Below, piece after piece: positions 27,068 through 35,888 of a stretch of DNA of 64,000 bases. The DNA comes from JAJFHI01 sp050633705 (GTDB taxonomy: Bacteria > Pseudomonadota > Alphaproteobacteria > Rhizobiales > Hyphomicrobiaceae), in NCBI GenBank assembly GCA_050633705.1, contig JBOEGZ010000013.1:53764-117763 (forward strand), given 5' to 3'. The notes below the pieces were generated by a model. The model ran no database searches. It was not told the DNA's origin and saw only the letters and a list, made by a program, of their open reading frames with translations. The position numbers and the translations under genes were made by a program. Position 1 is the stretch's first letter. The number at the start of each line of letters is the position of its first letter.

Positions 27068-28999
27068 ATGGAATCATCGACGGCAGAGACATCAGTTAGG
27101 GGGCAAACCAGAACATTTGCACGCCAACATGAATTGCCACGTATTCCCGTACCAAAACTTAGCGATACTGCATCTCGTTTTTTGCAGTGGTGTCAACCGC
27201 TCTTGACAGAAGATGAATATTCTCAAACCCGCGACAGCCTCGAACAGTTTGTAAGACCTGGCGGTCCTGGCGAAGCGCTCCACAATGATCTCCTGCGCTA
27301 CAACAGCGAGCCAGGAGTTCACAGTTGGCTCGACGATTTTTGGTCGCAGCGTTATCTCGGCCGACGTGACCCGATTGCTATCAACGCAAATTTCTTCTTC
27401 CTGTTTCCAAATACAGGTCTCGACCAAATTGCCCGCGCTACCAACCTCATTGCCGGGGCCGTCCATTACAAACACCAGCTCGACAACGAAACACTTCCCG
27501 TTGCAACGATGCGCGGCAAACCACTGTGCATGGAGGAAACAAAGTACCTATTCTCTGCGACACGCATCCCGGCACACGGTCGTGATGAAGTCCGCAAACC
27601 ATATTCGAAATCAGAACCTGGACGTTCTGCAGCAAAACATATCCTCGTCTTCAACAAAGGACACATGTTCACACTCGAAGTTTTTGGAGACGACGGCGCA
27701 CCCTACACTCCGTCCGGAATTTCCGAAGGCTTACGCGCAATCCAGGCCGCAAGCCCGACGCACGCTGAGGCTGGCAAAAGCGTCGGACACCTGACGACCA
27801 TGGCGCGGACAACCTGGGCGGACCACCGCCAAGGCCTGATGGCAAATCCTAAAAACTCTGAATTGATCAATCGCATCGAAACCGCTTTGTTTGTTGTCGC
27901 GCTTGAAGACTTAAACCCAAAAGAAGATTTGCAGGCCTGCGACAATCTCCTGCATGGAAATTCCGCCAACCGTTACTTCGACAAAGCTGTCACATTCATT
28001 GTCTTTGCCAATGGTCGCGCCGGCATCAACATCGAGCATTGCGGACTGGATAGCACAACTGTTCTCGACTTTGTCGATAGCCTGCACAGTGCTAACACAG
28101 CAACCCATGCAGAAAATGCCGGTGCTGTCCCACAAGGCATTCCACCGGTGGATCAAGTCGCGTTTGACCTCACGGCGCAACAGCAGGCAATCATCCACAA
28201 AGCCGGTGGAGACTTTGCAATCCGAGCACAGAATGCGGCGAGCGCAACATTCTGCTTTAATGATTTCGGCACAAGAAAAATCAAAACGCTGAATGTTTCC
28301 CCTGACGCTTTTTTCCAATTGGCAATGCAGTTGGCGCATAAACGAACCAAAGGTATGATTGGCGCAACTTACGAGTCGATTGCCACACGCCAATACGATC
28401 ATGGCCGCACAGAAGCAATGCGTGTTGTCACTCCGGAAATCATCATCTTTGTTGACACAATGCTTGACGCTGCAAAGGATAACCAATCACGTATCGCCGC
28501 ACTCCGTGCGGCAGCCGCTGCACATGTCAACCGGTCCAAACAGTGCCAAGCCGGCGATGCACCTGAGCAGCATCTATGGGAATTATTGATGATTCATGGA
28601 CGCCGCGGAAGCGGGCTCGAAATTGCGCCCGATGTTCAACCAACGCCACCTCCCACGTCTCGCGGTTTATTCGGCTGGTTTAAAAGAAAGGGAAAAGCAG
28701 AAGATCAAGTCGTTTCGCAAGCCCCATTCCCACTTTACGATTCACCTGGTTGGATAAAAATGCGCGATGACTTTCTCTCTACCAGCTCTGCACCCTCGGT
28801 CAATTCAGTCTATTTCGGATTCAGCTCAACGGCGCCACAATGCATCGGCGTCGGTTACGTTTTGCGGCCGGACACATTGAATGCCTATCTGTGCACACCA
28901 GCCGACCAATCAGATCAACGCGACGCCTTCGCCGACAACCTTCGCGCTGCGTTGAGAGAGCTCGCCGATTTGCTCGCAAACGATCAAGACAAAACATAA
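27068..28999 (+). CDS. Carnitine/choline O-acyltransferase family protein
   Basis: The 643-residue product (start 27068, AAGGA upstream; another ATG at 27035) resembles eukaryotic carnitine and choline acyltransferases. The N-terminal part has LPRIPVPKLSDTASRFLQWCQPLL, described by its ends, then LDDFWSQRYLGRRDPIAINANFFF. The catalytic His is in NIEHCGLDST, residue 324, matching the family motif xxHSxxDG. The C-terminal ligand region is marked by EQHLWELLMIHG. A Trp/Lys insert GLFGWFKRKGKAED near 555 interrupts it. Such genes are uncommon in bacteria. It would transfer an acyl group between CoA and carnitine or a similar alcohol. The gene is divergent from the oxygenase pseudogene. Confidence 0.85.
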   Translation: MESSTAETSVRGQTRTFARQHELPRIPVPKLSDTASRFLQWCQPLLTEDEYSQTRDSLEQFVRPGGPGEALHNDLLRYNSEPGVHSWLDDFWSQRYLGRRDPIAINANFFFLFPNTGLDQIARATNLIAGAVHYKHQLDNETLPVATMRGKPLCMEETKYLFSATRIPAHGRDEVRKPYSKSEPGRSAAKHILVFNKGHMFTLEVFGDDGAPYTPSGISEGLRAIQAASPTHAEAGKSVGHLTTMARTTWADHRQGLMANPKNSELINRIETALFVVALEDLNPKEDLQACDNLLHGNSANRYFDKAVTFIVFANGRAGINIEHCGLDSTTVLDFVDSLHSANTATHAENAGAVPQGIPPVDQVAFDLTAQQQAIIHKAGGDFAIRAQNAASATFCFNDFGTRKIKTLNVSPDAFFQLAMQLAHKRTKGMIGATYESIATRQYDHGRTEAMRVVTPEIIIFVDTMLDAAKDNQSRIAALRAAAAAHVNRSKQCQAGDAPEQHLWELLMIHGRRGSGLEIAPDVQPTPPPTSRGLFGWFKRKGKAEDQVVSQAPFPLYDSPGWIKMRDDFLSTSSAPSVNSVYFGFSSTAPQCIGVGYVLRPDTLNAYLCTPADQSDQRDAFADNLRAALRELADLLANDQDKT

Positions 29000-29092
29000 C
29001 CCCACGCGATGCACCAGATCTAAATGCGGATATTGCGGATATTGCTGTCTCGATCATTCTCGCCGTGCATGCGCGAGCGATCTGCATGTCCA

Positions 29093-29692
29093 TCAAGACC
29101 TTGGTTTAAACATCAATTCCAACGTTACTCCAATCGCAGCGGCAAAACGTTCCAGTGTGCGCACATTGGCCGGAGTGTTTGCCCGCTCAAGGCGGGCAAC
29201 CATTGGCTGTGTCGTATCCATGGAACCGGCAACAAAAGTTTGTGTGAGACCTTTTCGTTTCCGCAATTCTGTCAGCGCCGTCATCAATTCGGCGATGGTC
29301 ACAGTCTGGACGTCAGACACATCACGACTTTCTTGCAATTGTCCATCGCCAGCAACCGAGGCATCTCTGAGGACCACAAGGCCTCGGTACGATAGTGCCG
29401 CAACATACCGTTCGATTGTCGTAAGGTTCGGTTGGCTTGTTCCCTTCTCAAGGCGCGCGATTGACGGCTGGGTGGTATCCATCCGACGCGCAACTTCCGT
29501 CTGAGTCAGGTTTTCTATTCGCCGTAATTTGCCAAGCAAAAGGCCTGCCGATGACATGGGGTTCAGGGCGAGACCCGCAACTTCCTCATATTGATGTGAT
29601 GAGTCGAATACAACACTGTCAGAAAGATCAGCAGGATTTAACGCATGACCGTTTTGATTTCTATTGCCTCGGTTACCTTTGTCAGACGCCAT
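29093..29692 (-). CDS. Regulator with two tandem XRE-type HTH domains
   Basis: This 199-residue protein (start at 29692 preferred; 29698 also in frame) contains two XRE/Cro-type helix-turn-helix domains. The first is at about residues 45-100 (NLTQTEVARRMDTTQPSIARLEKG) and the second at about 135-190 (GLTQTFVAGSMDTTQPMVARLERA). Both share MDTTQPxxARLE, showing internal duplication. The second domain ends with the VTLELMFKP typical of antitoxin-like regulators (HigA/HipB type). No toxin gene lies beside it. Targets are unknown. It is convergent with the acyltransferase gene. Confidence 0.88.
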   Translation of the reverse strand: MASDKGNRGNRNQNGHALNPADLSDSVVFDSSHQYEEVAGLALNPMSSAGLLLGKLRRIENLTQTEVARRMDTTQPSIARLEKGTSQPNLTTIERYVAALSYRGLVVLRDASVAGDGQLQESRDVSDVQTVTIAELMTALTELRKRKGLTQTFVAGSMDTTQPMVARLERANTPANVRTLERFAAAIGVTLELMFKPRS

Positions 29693-29698
29693 CACCAA

Positions 29699-30198
29699 CC
29701 TGTTGCAATCTCCCCCCGGCCCAAGGTTCGTTACAATTGTTAATCAATGGTTTTGTGTCACGTTGATCGTCAGCAAAGTGCAAGGCGAGCAGGGGTGATC
29801 CCATACCAAAAGAGACAAAGCAAACTGGTCTAATACATAGTTTTGCTGCATGATCACAAGGCAGCCCAACGCTTGTCATAGAATCAATCAAGAAAGCACT
29901 ACCCACAACGCCTACCTTTAAAACGAATGCATGTGTTTCAAATTGTATTGAAACACCGCGGTCGCAGCACCGTTGTCCAGAGTGTTGGCAACCTGGCTAC
30001 GCGAACTTCCAACACGTCTGCTCTCTGTGCTTGAGATGCATGTCACACACACAACAACAGCAGACGCTTTAAATGATAATGCAGAGGTTATTGTCGGGAC
30101 AAAAGCCCGAATTAAAAGCGGGCTTAATGCTGAATTAAATTAATGCGTACAAATTTTATTCAGTTTGAACATAGTTTCGCGCTTTTTTTCGAAGGCTA
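29699..30198. other. Gene-poor region with a possible Zn-ribbon remnant and a hairpin
   Basis: No complete gene is seen in these 500 bases. On the plus strand, one frame from about 29855 to 30073 has no stop and encodes CVSNC, then CPECW, then CSLCLRC, a pattern like a zinc-ribbon, but it lacks an ATG and a ribosome site, so it may be a fragment of a lost gene. A hairpin AAGCCCG/CGGGCTT lies at 30103-30125, ahead of the minus-strand mnmD end. Confidence 0.35.
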
Positions 30199-30897
30199 TT
30201 ATTCCGCCTTGTGTCCAACGAGCATCTCGCGCTTGCCAGCGAAGCCATCGCGTTTTGCGACAACAAATCCCGCCTGTTGTAGGTTTCGTCGCACCCATCC
30301 AGCAGCTGTGTAAGTTGCAAAAGTTCCACTGGTCGCAGTGTGAGCATAAACATCTTGCATCAGTTTTTCACTCCACATGTCCGGGTTTTTTGACGGTGCA
30401 AACCCATCAAGATACCACGCATCGGCTTGCCCCTTCCATTTGCCTACAGAGTGTTCAGCGTTACCCTCAATAACCTGCAAGGCCGTTTGCTCATCCATCT
30501 GCCATGGCCCATCTACATCGTGACGCATTGTCCACCGTGCCACGAGCGAGGCACTGAGAGGGCGTAACGATTGCCAAGGCTGTAGGGCCCGCGCCATCGC
30601 ATCACCAGACATCGGATAACATTCAAACGAAACAAATTTTAGGGATTGCCCCGGTTTGCGGACCTCCTTCCAGAGGCGCCAAGTTTCGAGAAAGTTCAAC
30701 CCTGTCCCAAATCCAAGTTCTCCAACCACAAACTGGGTCGTTTGATCCCAACGTTTCTGCAAGCCATTGCCACCGAGAAACACATATGCCGTTTCTGCTT
30801 GCCCATTGTCGGGCGAATAAAACATATCATCGAATTTGTTTGAGACCGGTTGATCCCCATCTTTCCAAATCAAACTGTGCTCAATCGATTGGGTCAT
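30199..30897 (-). CDS. mnmD: tRNA 5-methylaminomethyl-2-thiouridine methyltransferase domain protein (MnmD)
   Basis: MnmD uses SAM to methylate the wobble uridine intermediate to mnm5s2U in tRNA. The 232-residue product (start 30897, MTQSIEHSLIWKDGD; upstream ATG at 31011 would overlap the divergent gene) has FDDMFYSPDNGQAETAYVFL, FGTGLNFLETWRLW as SAM motif I, and the DUF752 signature DAWYLDGFAPSKNPDMWS. In E. coli this domain is fused to the FAD oxidase in MnmC; here it is separate and divergently encoded from that partner, 73 bases away. Confidence 0.9.
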   Translation of the reverse strand: MTQSIEHSLIWKDGDQPVSNKFDDMFYSPDNGQAETAYVFLGGNGLQKRWDQTTQFVVGELGFGTGLNFLETWRLWKEVRKPGQSLKFVSFECYPMSGDAMARALQPWQSLRPLSASLVARWTMRHDVDGPWQMDEQTALQVIEGNAEHSVGKWKGQADAWYLDGFAPSKNPDMWSEKLMQDVYAHTATSGTFATYTAAGWVRRNLQQAGFVVAKRDGFAGKREMLVGHKAE

Positions 30898-30970
30898 TGT
30901 CTCGGTTGCCTTGCGAATTTTCTCAAGCTCATTAGAACCACACCTACCATTAGGAGCATGAGTTATAGGT

Positions 30971-32203
30971 ATGTCATCTGTCTTACCACCTGCAGACCAT
31001 TTTGGCGTCATACGTCAAAAGTCGCACAACAATCCAGATTTAGTCATTGTTGGAGGCGGAATTGTCGGGTTGTGGTGCGCCGAACGCGCAGGACGTTTGG
31101 GGCTTAAAACCGTCCTGCTAGAACAGGAGCGGATTGGCAATGGTGCAAGCGGTGGTTTTCTTGGCGCTCTGATGCCGCATCAACCCGTCAACTGGATCGA
31201 TAAAAAAGGCTTCCAACTTGATGCCCTGCTAACGATTGAATCAGAAATCTTAGCGCTTGAAGAAGCGACGGGCATTTTGTGTGGCTATCGCCGCTGTGGT
31301 CGCTTGATGCCGATCTACACGCAAAACAAATTTGAGCAGAGCAAAACATGGCAAACCGCATCAAGGCAACATTGGCCATCAACTTCCCCAACCGGCGATT
31401 CAATTGGCTGGGATATATTAAACAAATCCCCTAATCCCGAATGGCTATCACCAGCAACAAATATGCTGGCCTGCGACTACGACAGCCTAAGTGCCAGGCT
31501 CAACCCACGAACAACCCTGCAAGCGCTGGCAACGAAAGCGTCTACAAATGTTGAAATTCGCGAAAATACGCGTGTGACCAAAATTTCAACCGATGCCACG
31601 GTGCACCTCAGTAACGCCAGCACAATCTCACCAGGCCACGTCATTATCACAGCTGGTTACGAAGGCTTTGCCTTGCTTCAGCCGATCGCGGGTCGCAGCT
31701 TGGGCACAGGCGTCAAAGGCCAAGCCGCCCTGTTGCGCCCCAAATCGCCTGTGTCTCTTGAGCAGCCGATCATATACGCTCGCGGCACATACATCATTGC
31801 CCACGACAGCGGTCTTATTGCCATTGGCTCGACCTCAGAAAACACATTCCAACATCCCAATACAGTAGACGCGGCGCTGGAAGACCTCATTCAACATGCA
31901 ACCACCCTATGTCCTCAGCTTGAAGGGGCTGAAGTGATCGAACGTTGGGCTGGGGTTCGACCTAAAGCCATCGGTCGCGAACCCATTGTCGGCGCACTTC
32001 CGGAAGCTCGAAACGTTATCGTTGCATCAGGTGGCTTCAAGATCACATATGCTATCGCACATCGTCTTGCCGACGCAGCATTAAGTTGCATCGCCGGACC
32101 TTGCATCAAACTTCCTGAAAAGTTCAAGATTGCACATCACTATGCAAGTGCGACTGAACGCAAAACGAAACACCCCGATTCCGTGACACCTTCGACGTCG
32201 TAA
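30971..32203 (+). CDS. mnmC: FAD-dependent oxidoreductase, probable MnmC oxidase partner
   Basis: This 410-residue DAO-type flavoprotein has the FAD motif VIVGGGIVGLWCAERAGRLG near residue 25 and a C-terminal block ERWAGVRPKAIGREPIVG near 335 that matches the MnmC oxidase domain. That domain removes the carboxymethyl group from cmnm5(s2)U34. The divergent location next to mnmD strongly suggests that the two are the halves of a split MnmC. A general glycine/amino acid oxidase cannot be ruled out by motifs alone. AGGAG lies about 15 bases before the ATG. Confidence 0.8.
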   Translation: MSSVLPPADHFGVIRQKSHNNPDLVIVGGGIVGLWCAERAGRLGLKTVLLEQERIGNGASGGFLGALMPHQPVNWIDKKGFQLDALLTIESEILALEEATGILCGYRRCGRLMPIYTQNKFEQSKTWQTASRQHWPSTSPTGDSIGWDILNKSPNPEWLSPATNMLACDYDSLSARLNPRTTLQALATKASTNVEIRENTRVTKISTDATVHLSNASTISPGHVIITAGYEGFALLQPIAGRSLGTGVKGQAALLRPKSPVSLEQPIIYARGTYIIAHDSGLIAIGSTSENTFQHPNTVDAALEDLIQHATTLCPQLEGAEVIERWAGVRPKAIGREPIVGALPEARNVIVASGGFKITYAIAHRLADAALSCIAGPCIKLPEKFKIAHHYASATERKTKHPDSVTPSTS

Positions 32204-32468
32204 CGGCCATCATGACTGCTGTCAGCGCCCCAGTCGCGGCAATAACAGCACACATCGAAACATGCCCCAAGTGCGACATACCCGATTGCCTTCAGGCCTG
32301 CGTTCACAACTTTTTCGACCACACAGCATATGCCCTCCACAACACAAACTGCCCAAAATAAGGACCAACATTGTATCCGGTCAATCAGAAGTGATAGACA
32401 CATCACCAGATAACAAACAAACCTGACAACGGTTCGTTCTAGCCTGTTTATCCCAAAAGGAGTTTGCA

Positions 32469-33701
32469 ATGTTCCCTTTGTCGACCATGCTGAAGTCTTT
32501 CGTAAAGGTTGGCAGCCTCAAGGTCATTGACGCAGAAGGACAAACTCATGTCTTTGCCGGAGAGCCCGGCCTTGACGTGACCATGCAGCTGACCGACCCA
32601 ACGCTCTATCGCAAGTTATTCTTCAACCCTGAAATGCATGCCGGCGAAGCTTATATGGACGGACGTCTGAGTTTTCCCGGGTCTAGTCTACGTGAATTTC
32701 TTGCGCTTTTTTCACGCAACCGATTATCGTTGGGCGCACAACCTGCACAAAAAGTTTTGCGACGGGTTTCACGTGGCCTGAAGCGCTTTCAACAAGCAAA
32801 CCCAATTGGCAAAGCGCAACAAAACGTTGCCCACCACTACGATCTCGGCAACGAATTCTACAAATTATTCCTTGATCAAGACATGTTTTACTCGTGCGCT
32901 TATTTTCGTCGCGAAGACGAAAGCCTTGAGGAAGCCCAGCGCAGCAAATGCCGACTTATTGCTGCAAAAATGGACTTAAAACCTGGACAAAAAATTTTGG
33001 ATATCGGCTCAGGCTGGGGTGGCCTGGCCTGTTATCTGGCACAAGTGGCGGATGTCGACGTGACAGGCGTCACCTTGTCAAAGGAACAACACGCCTTATC
33101 AGTTGCTCGCAGCAAAGAGCTTGGCCTGGAAGATCGCGTCCGCTTTGAGTTGAAAGATTACCGCAAGCTTACAACCAAATTCGACCGTATTGTTTCGGTT
33201 GGTATGTTTGAACACGTTGGCGTCTCTCACTACGACGAGTTTTTCGCAAAGATCAATGACCTCATGACGGACGACGGCATCATGTTGCTCCACTCGATTG
33301 GACACATGAGCCCTCCCGGAACAGCCAGCCCTTGGCTGCGCAAATATATCTTCCCAGGAGCCTATTCTCCGGCGCTGTCAGAAGTCTTCCCGGCGGTTGA
33401 AAACAACAGCCTTTGGGCCACGGATGTTGAGTTTTTAAGGGTTCACTACGCAACCACTTTGAAGCACTGGTGCGACCGCTTTGACGCAAATCGAGAAAAA
33501 ATCGCTGAGATGTATGACGAGAAATTCTGCCGGATGTGGGAATTTTATTTAATAAGCTGCGAAATGATGTTTCGCACGGGTTCGCAGGAGGTTTTTCATA
33601 TGCAGCTTGCAAAAAAACGAGATGCGGCACCGATCACGCGAGACTACATAACCGACACTCAGCGCAAATACGAAGAGTTAGAGAAAAAGCGAAATTTATA
33701 A
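32469..33701 (+). CDS. cfa: Cyclopropane-fatty-acyl-phospholipid synthase
   Basis: This SAM-dependent enzyme cyclopropanates unsaturated acyl chains of membrane phospholipids. It has 410 residues and the ribosome site AAGGAG 7 bases upstream of its ATG. An N-terminal lipid-binding part (1-130) precedes the catalytic region with AHHYDLGNEFYKLFLD, the SAM motif LDIGSGWGGLA, GVTLSKEQ and VSVGMFEHVG. These match the mycolic/CFA synthase family at typical length. The C-terminal hydrophobic GYL region is conserved. It is a single gene followed by a small SH3 protein gene. Confidence 0.95.
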   Translation: MFPLSTMLKSFVKVGSLKVIDAEGQTHVFAGEPGLDVTMQLTDPTLYRKLFFNPEMHAGEAYMDGRLSFPGSSLREFLALFSRNRLSLGAQPAQKVLRRVSRGLKRFQQANPIGKAQQNVAHHYDLGNEFYKLFLDQDMFYSCAYFRREDESLEEAQRSKCRLIAAKMDLKPGQKILDIGSGWGGLACYLAQVADVDVTGVTLSKEQHALSVARSKELGLEDRVRFELKDYRKLTTKFDRIVSVGMFEHVGVSHYDEFFAKINDLMTDDGIMLLHSIGHMSPPGTASPWLRKYIFPGAYSPALSEVFPAVENNSLWATDVEFLRVHYATTLKHWCDRFDANREKIAEMYDEKFCRMWEFYLISCEMMFRTGSQEVFHMQLAKKRDAAPITRDYITDTQRKYEELEKKRNL

Positions 33702-33793
33702 GATCGTTATGCCCTTCATGCTCGGTTCATGTGTTTTTATTGATGATATGCATTCCGTGATATTTTCAACCGGCACCGCAAGGAGCATGAATT

Positions 33794-34084
33794 ATGAAAC
33801 AACATGCAATGGCATTCCTAGTTGTCATAACCGCGCTAATTGCAAGTACGGGACGATCTATGGCCTGCGCTTGTTGTGACACATGGCAGGTCGTGAACGT
33901 TGCCAAAGGCGACGTCTTAAACATACGTTCCGGCCCCAGCACTCGGTTTAGAAAGATTGGATCAATTCCGAACGGTTCAGGTTGTGTTGTCAAACTCGGC
34001 GCCTGCAAACGTCATTGGTGTCGGATCAGCTACATTGACCAGAAGGGCTGGGTTTCATCGCGCTATCTGCGCTACATCAAATAA
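33794..34084 (+). CDS. Secreted SH3-domain protein
   Basis: This small periplasmic protein of 96 residues has a signal peptide (hydrophobic at about 5-20) and a bacterial SH3 domain, about residues 33-94, with the marker LNIRSGPSTRFRKIGSIPNG and ending GWVSSRYLRYIK. Five Cys (CACC near 24-27, then further ones at 58, 65, 72 region) suggest disulfides. AAGGAG lies 10 bases upstream of the start. Such domains bind peptidoglycan or proteins; the role is unknown. Confidence 0.9.
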   Translation: MKQHAMAFLVVITALIASTGRSMACACCDTWQVVNVAKGDVLNIRSGPSTRFRKIGSIPNGSGCVVKLGACKRHWCRISYIDQKGWVSSRYLRYIK

Positions 34085-34116
34085 ACACGATCGCACGCAG
34101 CTAAGGCTTACAAGCT

Positions 34117-34836
34117 TCAAAGTTTGCGCCCCAGATATACGGTCTGGGTAAATTCGCGACCGGCTTGCAATGGGTTTTCAAATGTGACCTCTCGCGCCTG
34201 CACATCGCCAAACACAGATTCAAGTCGCGCCAAGAATGTTTCTTCAGGACGCTCGTTTGACCATAGGCCAAACACGCCACCCGTTTTCAAGTGTGCCAAT
34301 AGCTTTTGCAAACCTTCGGACTGATAAAATACTTCGTTGGCTGGATTGAGAAAGAAGTCCGGCGAGTGATCAATATCAACCAGTACCGCATCAAACTTTC
34401 GCGCCTTGTTGCCCGGATCAAAACCATCTGTTGATGCTGCGAGTTTAAAAAAGTCGCCGTGGACAAATTGCGTGCGCGGATCTTGGGTCAATTCTTTTCC
34501 AAGCGGAAGCAAGCCCGTCTGGTGCCAATCAATGACCGCGTCCAACGCCTCGACGATGATGAGCGACTTGACTGCTTTGGAAGACAATACCGCTTGTGCG
34601 GTATACCCAAGCCCAAGCCCTCCGACCACGACATCGAGGTCCGTTCCAGACAATTCAGCCAAACCAAGCTCAGCCAATGCAATCTCTGACGCCGTAAATA
34701 GGCTCGACATCAAATGTTCTTCGCCAAGTATGATCTCGATAATATCGATCCCCAACGAGAAGTCTCGCCGTCGACGCAAGCTCAAAGGGCCGATTGGTGT
34801 TGGCCGGTAATCCAGTTCTTCGAAGTATTTGCTCAT
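34117..34836 (-). CDS. Spermidine synthase-like methyltransferase-fold protein
   Basis: With the start at 34836 (MSKYFEELDYRPTPIGPLSLRRRR, by its first and last parts) the protein has 239 residues. It shows a Rossmann methyltransferase/polyamine synthase fold: VVVGGLGLGYTAQAVL as motif I near 65-80, IVEALDAVIDWHQ as motif II, and VDIDHSPDFFL later. These resemble the spermidine synthase superfamily. It lacks the classical N-terminal beta-domain of SpeE, so polyamine synthesis is uncertain. It lies between the SH3 gene (convergent) and tRNA-Ser. Confidence 0.8.
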   Translation of the reverse strand: MSKYFEELDYRPTPIGPLSLRRRRDFSLGIDIIEIILGEEHLMSSLFTASEIALAELGLAELSGTDLDVVVGGLGLGYTAQAVLSSKAVKSLIIVEALDAVIDWHQTGLLPLGKELTQDPRTQFVHGDFFKLAASTDGFDPGNKARKFDAVLVDIDHSPDFFLNPANEVFYQSEGLQKLLAHLKTGGVFGLWSNERPEETFLARLESVFGDVQAREVTFENPLQAGREFTQTVYLGRKL

Positions 34837-34979
34837 AACGCGTGCGCATCCTTGCTGATTGAAGACTAAGATACGAACTTCTAACAAGCCTAAAAGCCCG
34901 AAGGGCTAGGGAGCAAGGCGACCCGCCGACAGTTCGGCGCCCCGTCCGGCGCGCGACATGCGCGTGAGGACATAAAAAA

Positions 34980-35071
34980 TGGAGGAGAGAGGGGGATTCG
35001 AACCCCCGATACGGGTTACCCCGTATTCCGGATTTCGAATCCGGCGCCTTCAGCCACTCAGCCACCTCTCC
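34980..35071 (-). tRNA. tRNA-Ser (CGA)
   Basis: A 92-base tRNA with long variable arm. The acceptor GGAGAGG pairs with TCTCTCC (one G-U), the T-arm is GGGGG/CCCCC with loop TTCGAAT, and the anticodon stem CCGGA/TCCGG encloses TTCGAAA, giving the anticodon CGA at 35035-35037 (reads UCG). CCA is encoded at 34980-34982. The discriminator appears to be T rather than the usual G of tRNA-Ser. Confidence 0.93.
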
Positions 35072-35167
35072 GTGCCAACATGTGGTGCGAGGCTGGCTTT
35101 TAGCCAAACGCTGGCGGCAGAGCAACCCGGTATCTCATCGCAGTGTTCAAAAATTCGCTCACCGGCA

Positions 35168-35839
35168 TCAGCTAACATCACGATAGAACGCGATTTGATC
35201 CAACACGCGGCCGAAAACCGGATGCAACAGCGTTAGTCGGAACGAGAATTTCTCGTCCGGCAGCTGTGTGTGAACGATTTCCATCGCTCCGGGCGTCATC
35301 CATTCAGGAAGCCATATACGGCGGCCAAAGCTCTCAAAAAAATATCCCGAAGATGAAAACACCAAGGCACCGTCGCGGACAGACAGCCTAAGCGCCATGC
35401 CCAAACCTGCACCGACGTACTCTTCAAGCCCAGTGTGACCACGAAACCTTTTTGCTGAGTGGACCACCTGCGGAAATTTACCCTCGCGCGCGTAACTCCG
35501 GCTCCACAACTGACCACCAATTGTCGGGTCCTCAATCACACTGACGACAGAGGCACCGGCCGCGCCGTTCTGCAAAGGCAATGGCGCTCCGATCACACGC
35601 AACACAAACGCCAAAACAGCGCCTGCGCGCGACAGCTCGGTTGAAACAACCTCACCTTCGTAAAGCTTCATCTCGCCCGGTGCTAAAACGCGCGAGAAGC
35701 GATTTTGCACAGGCGGCGGCAACTGTGACCAGGCGTCGGGTCCGAGCAAAGTACGAAATCGCGTATCAGCACAAACGCTTGGTCCATAGTCCTGACTTGT
35801 CGATGTACCAGACTTAATCCTCTTACGTGCTGCAACCAT
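35168..35839 (-). CDS. DUF4166 domain-containing protein
   Basis: This 223-residue protein (start at 35839; an earlier ATG at 35998 would overlap the upstream regulator gene) matches DUF4166 by the blocks GDAWSQLPPPVQNRFSRV-like start near 40, GQLWSRSYAREGKFPQVVHSAKRF near 105, and GFFF/SSSGYFFE plus LPEWMTPGAMEIVHT at 180. It is probably cytosolic or weakly membrane-linked; the biochemical role is unknown. It lies 49 bases after the GbsR-like gene on the same strand, forming a likely two-gene operon under the 18-bp palindrome. Confidence 0.8.
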   Translation of the reverse strand: MVAARKRIKSGTSTSQDYGPSVCADTRFRTLLGPDAWSQLPPPVQNRFSRVLAPGEMKLYEGEVVSTELSRAGAVLAFVLRVIGAPLPLQNGAAGASVVSVIEDPTIGGQLWSRSYAREGKFPQVVHSAKRFRGHTGLEEYVGAGLGMALRLSVRDGALVFSSSGYFFESFGRRIWLPEWMTPGAMEIVHTQLPDEKFSFRLTLLHPVFGRVLDQIAFYRDVS

Positions 35840-35888
35840 GACCAGGCATCCTCTCAAACCATTTAAAATCGGGTCACTTGAAAATAAG

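Noticed and set aside
29682..29906. Minus-strand frame ahead of the double-HTH regulator
   Set aside because: It overlaps the regulator start and shows no protein-like pattern.
32140..32469. Open frame of 109 codons on the minus strand between mnmC and cfa
   Set aside because: It overlaps the mnmC end and has a Cys/Trp-rich, shadow-like composition with no recognisable domain.
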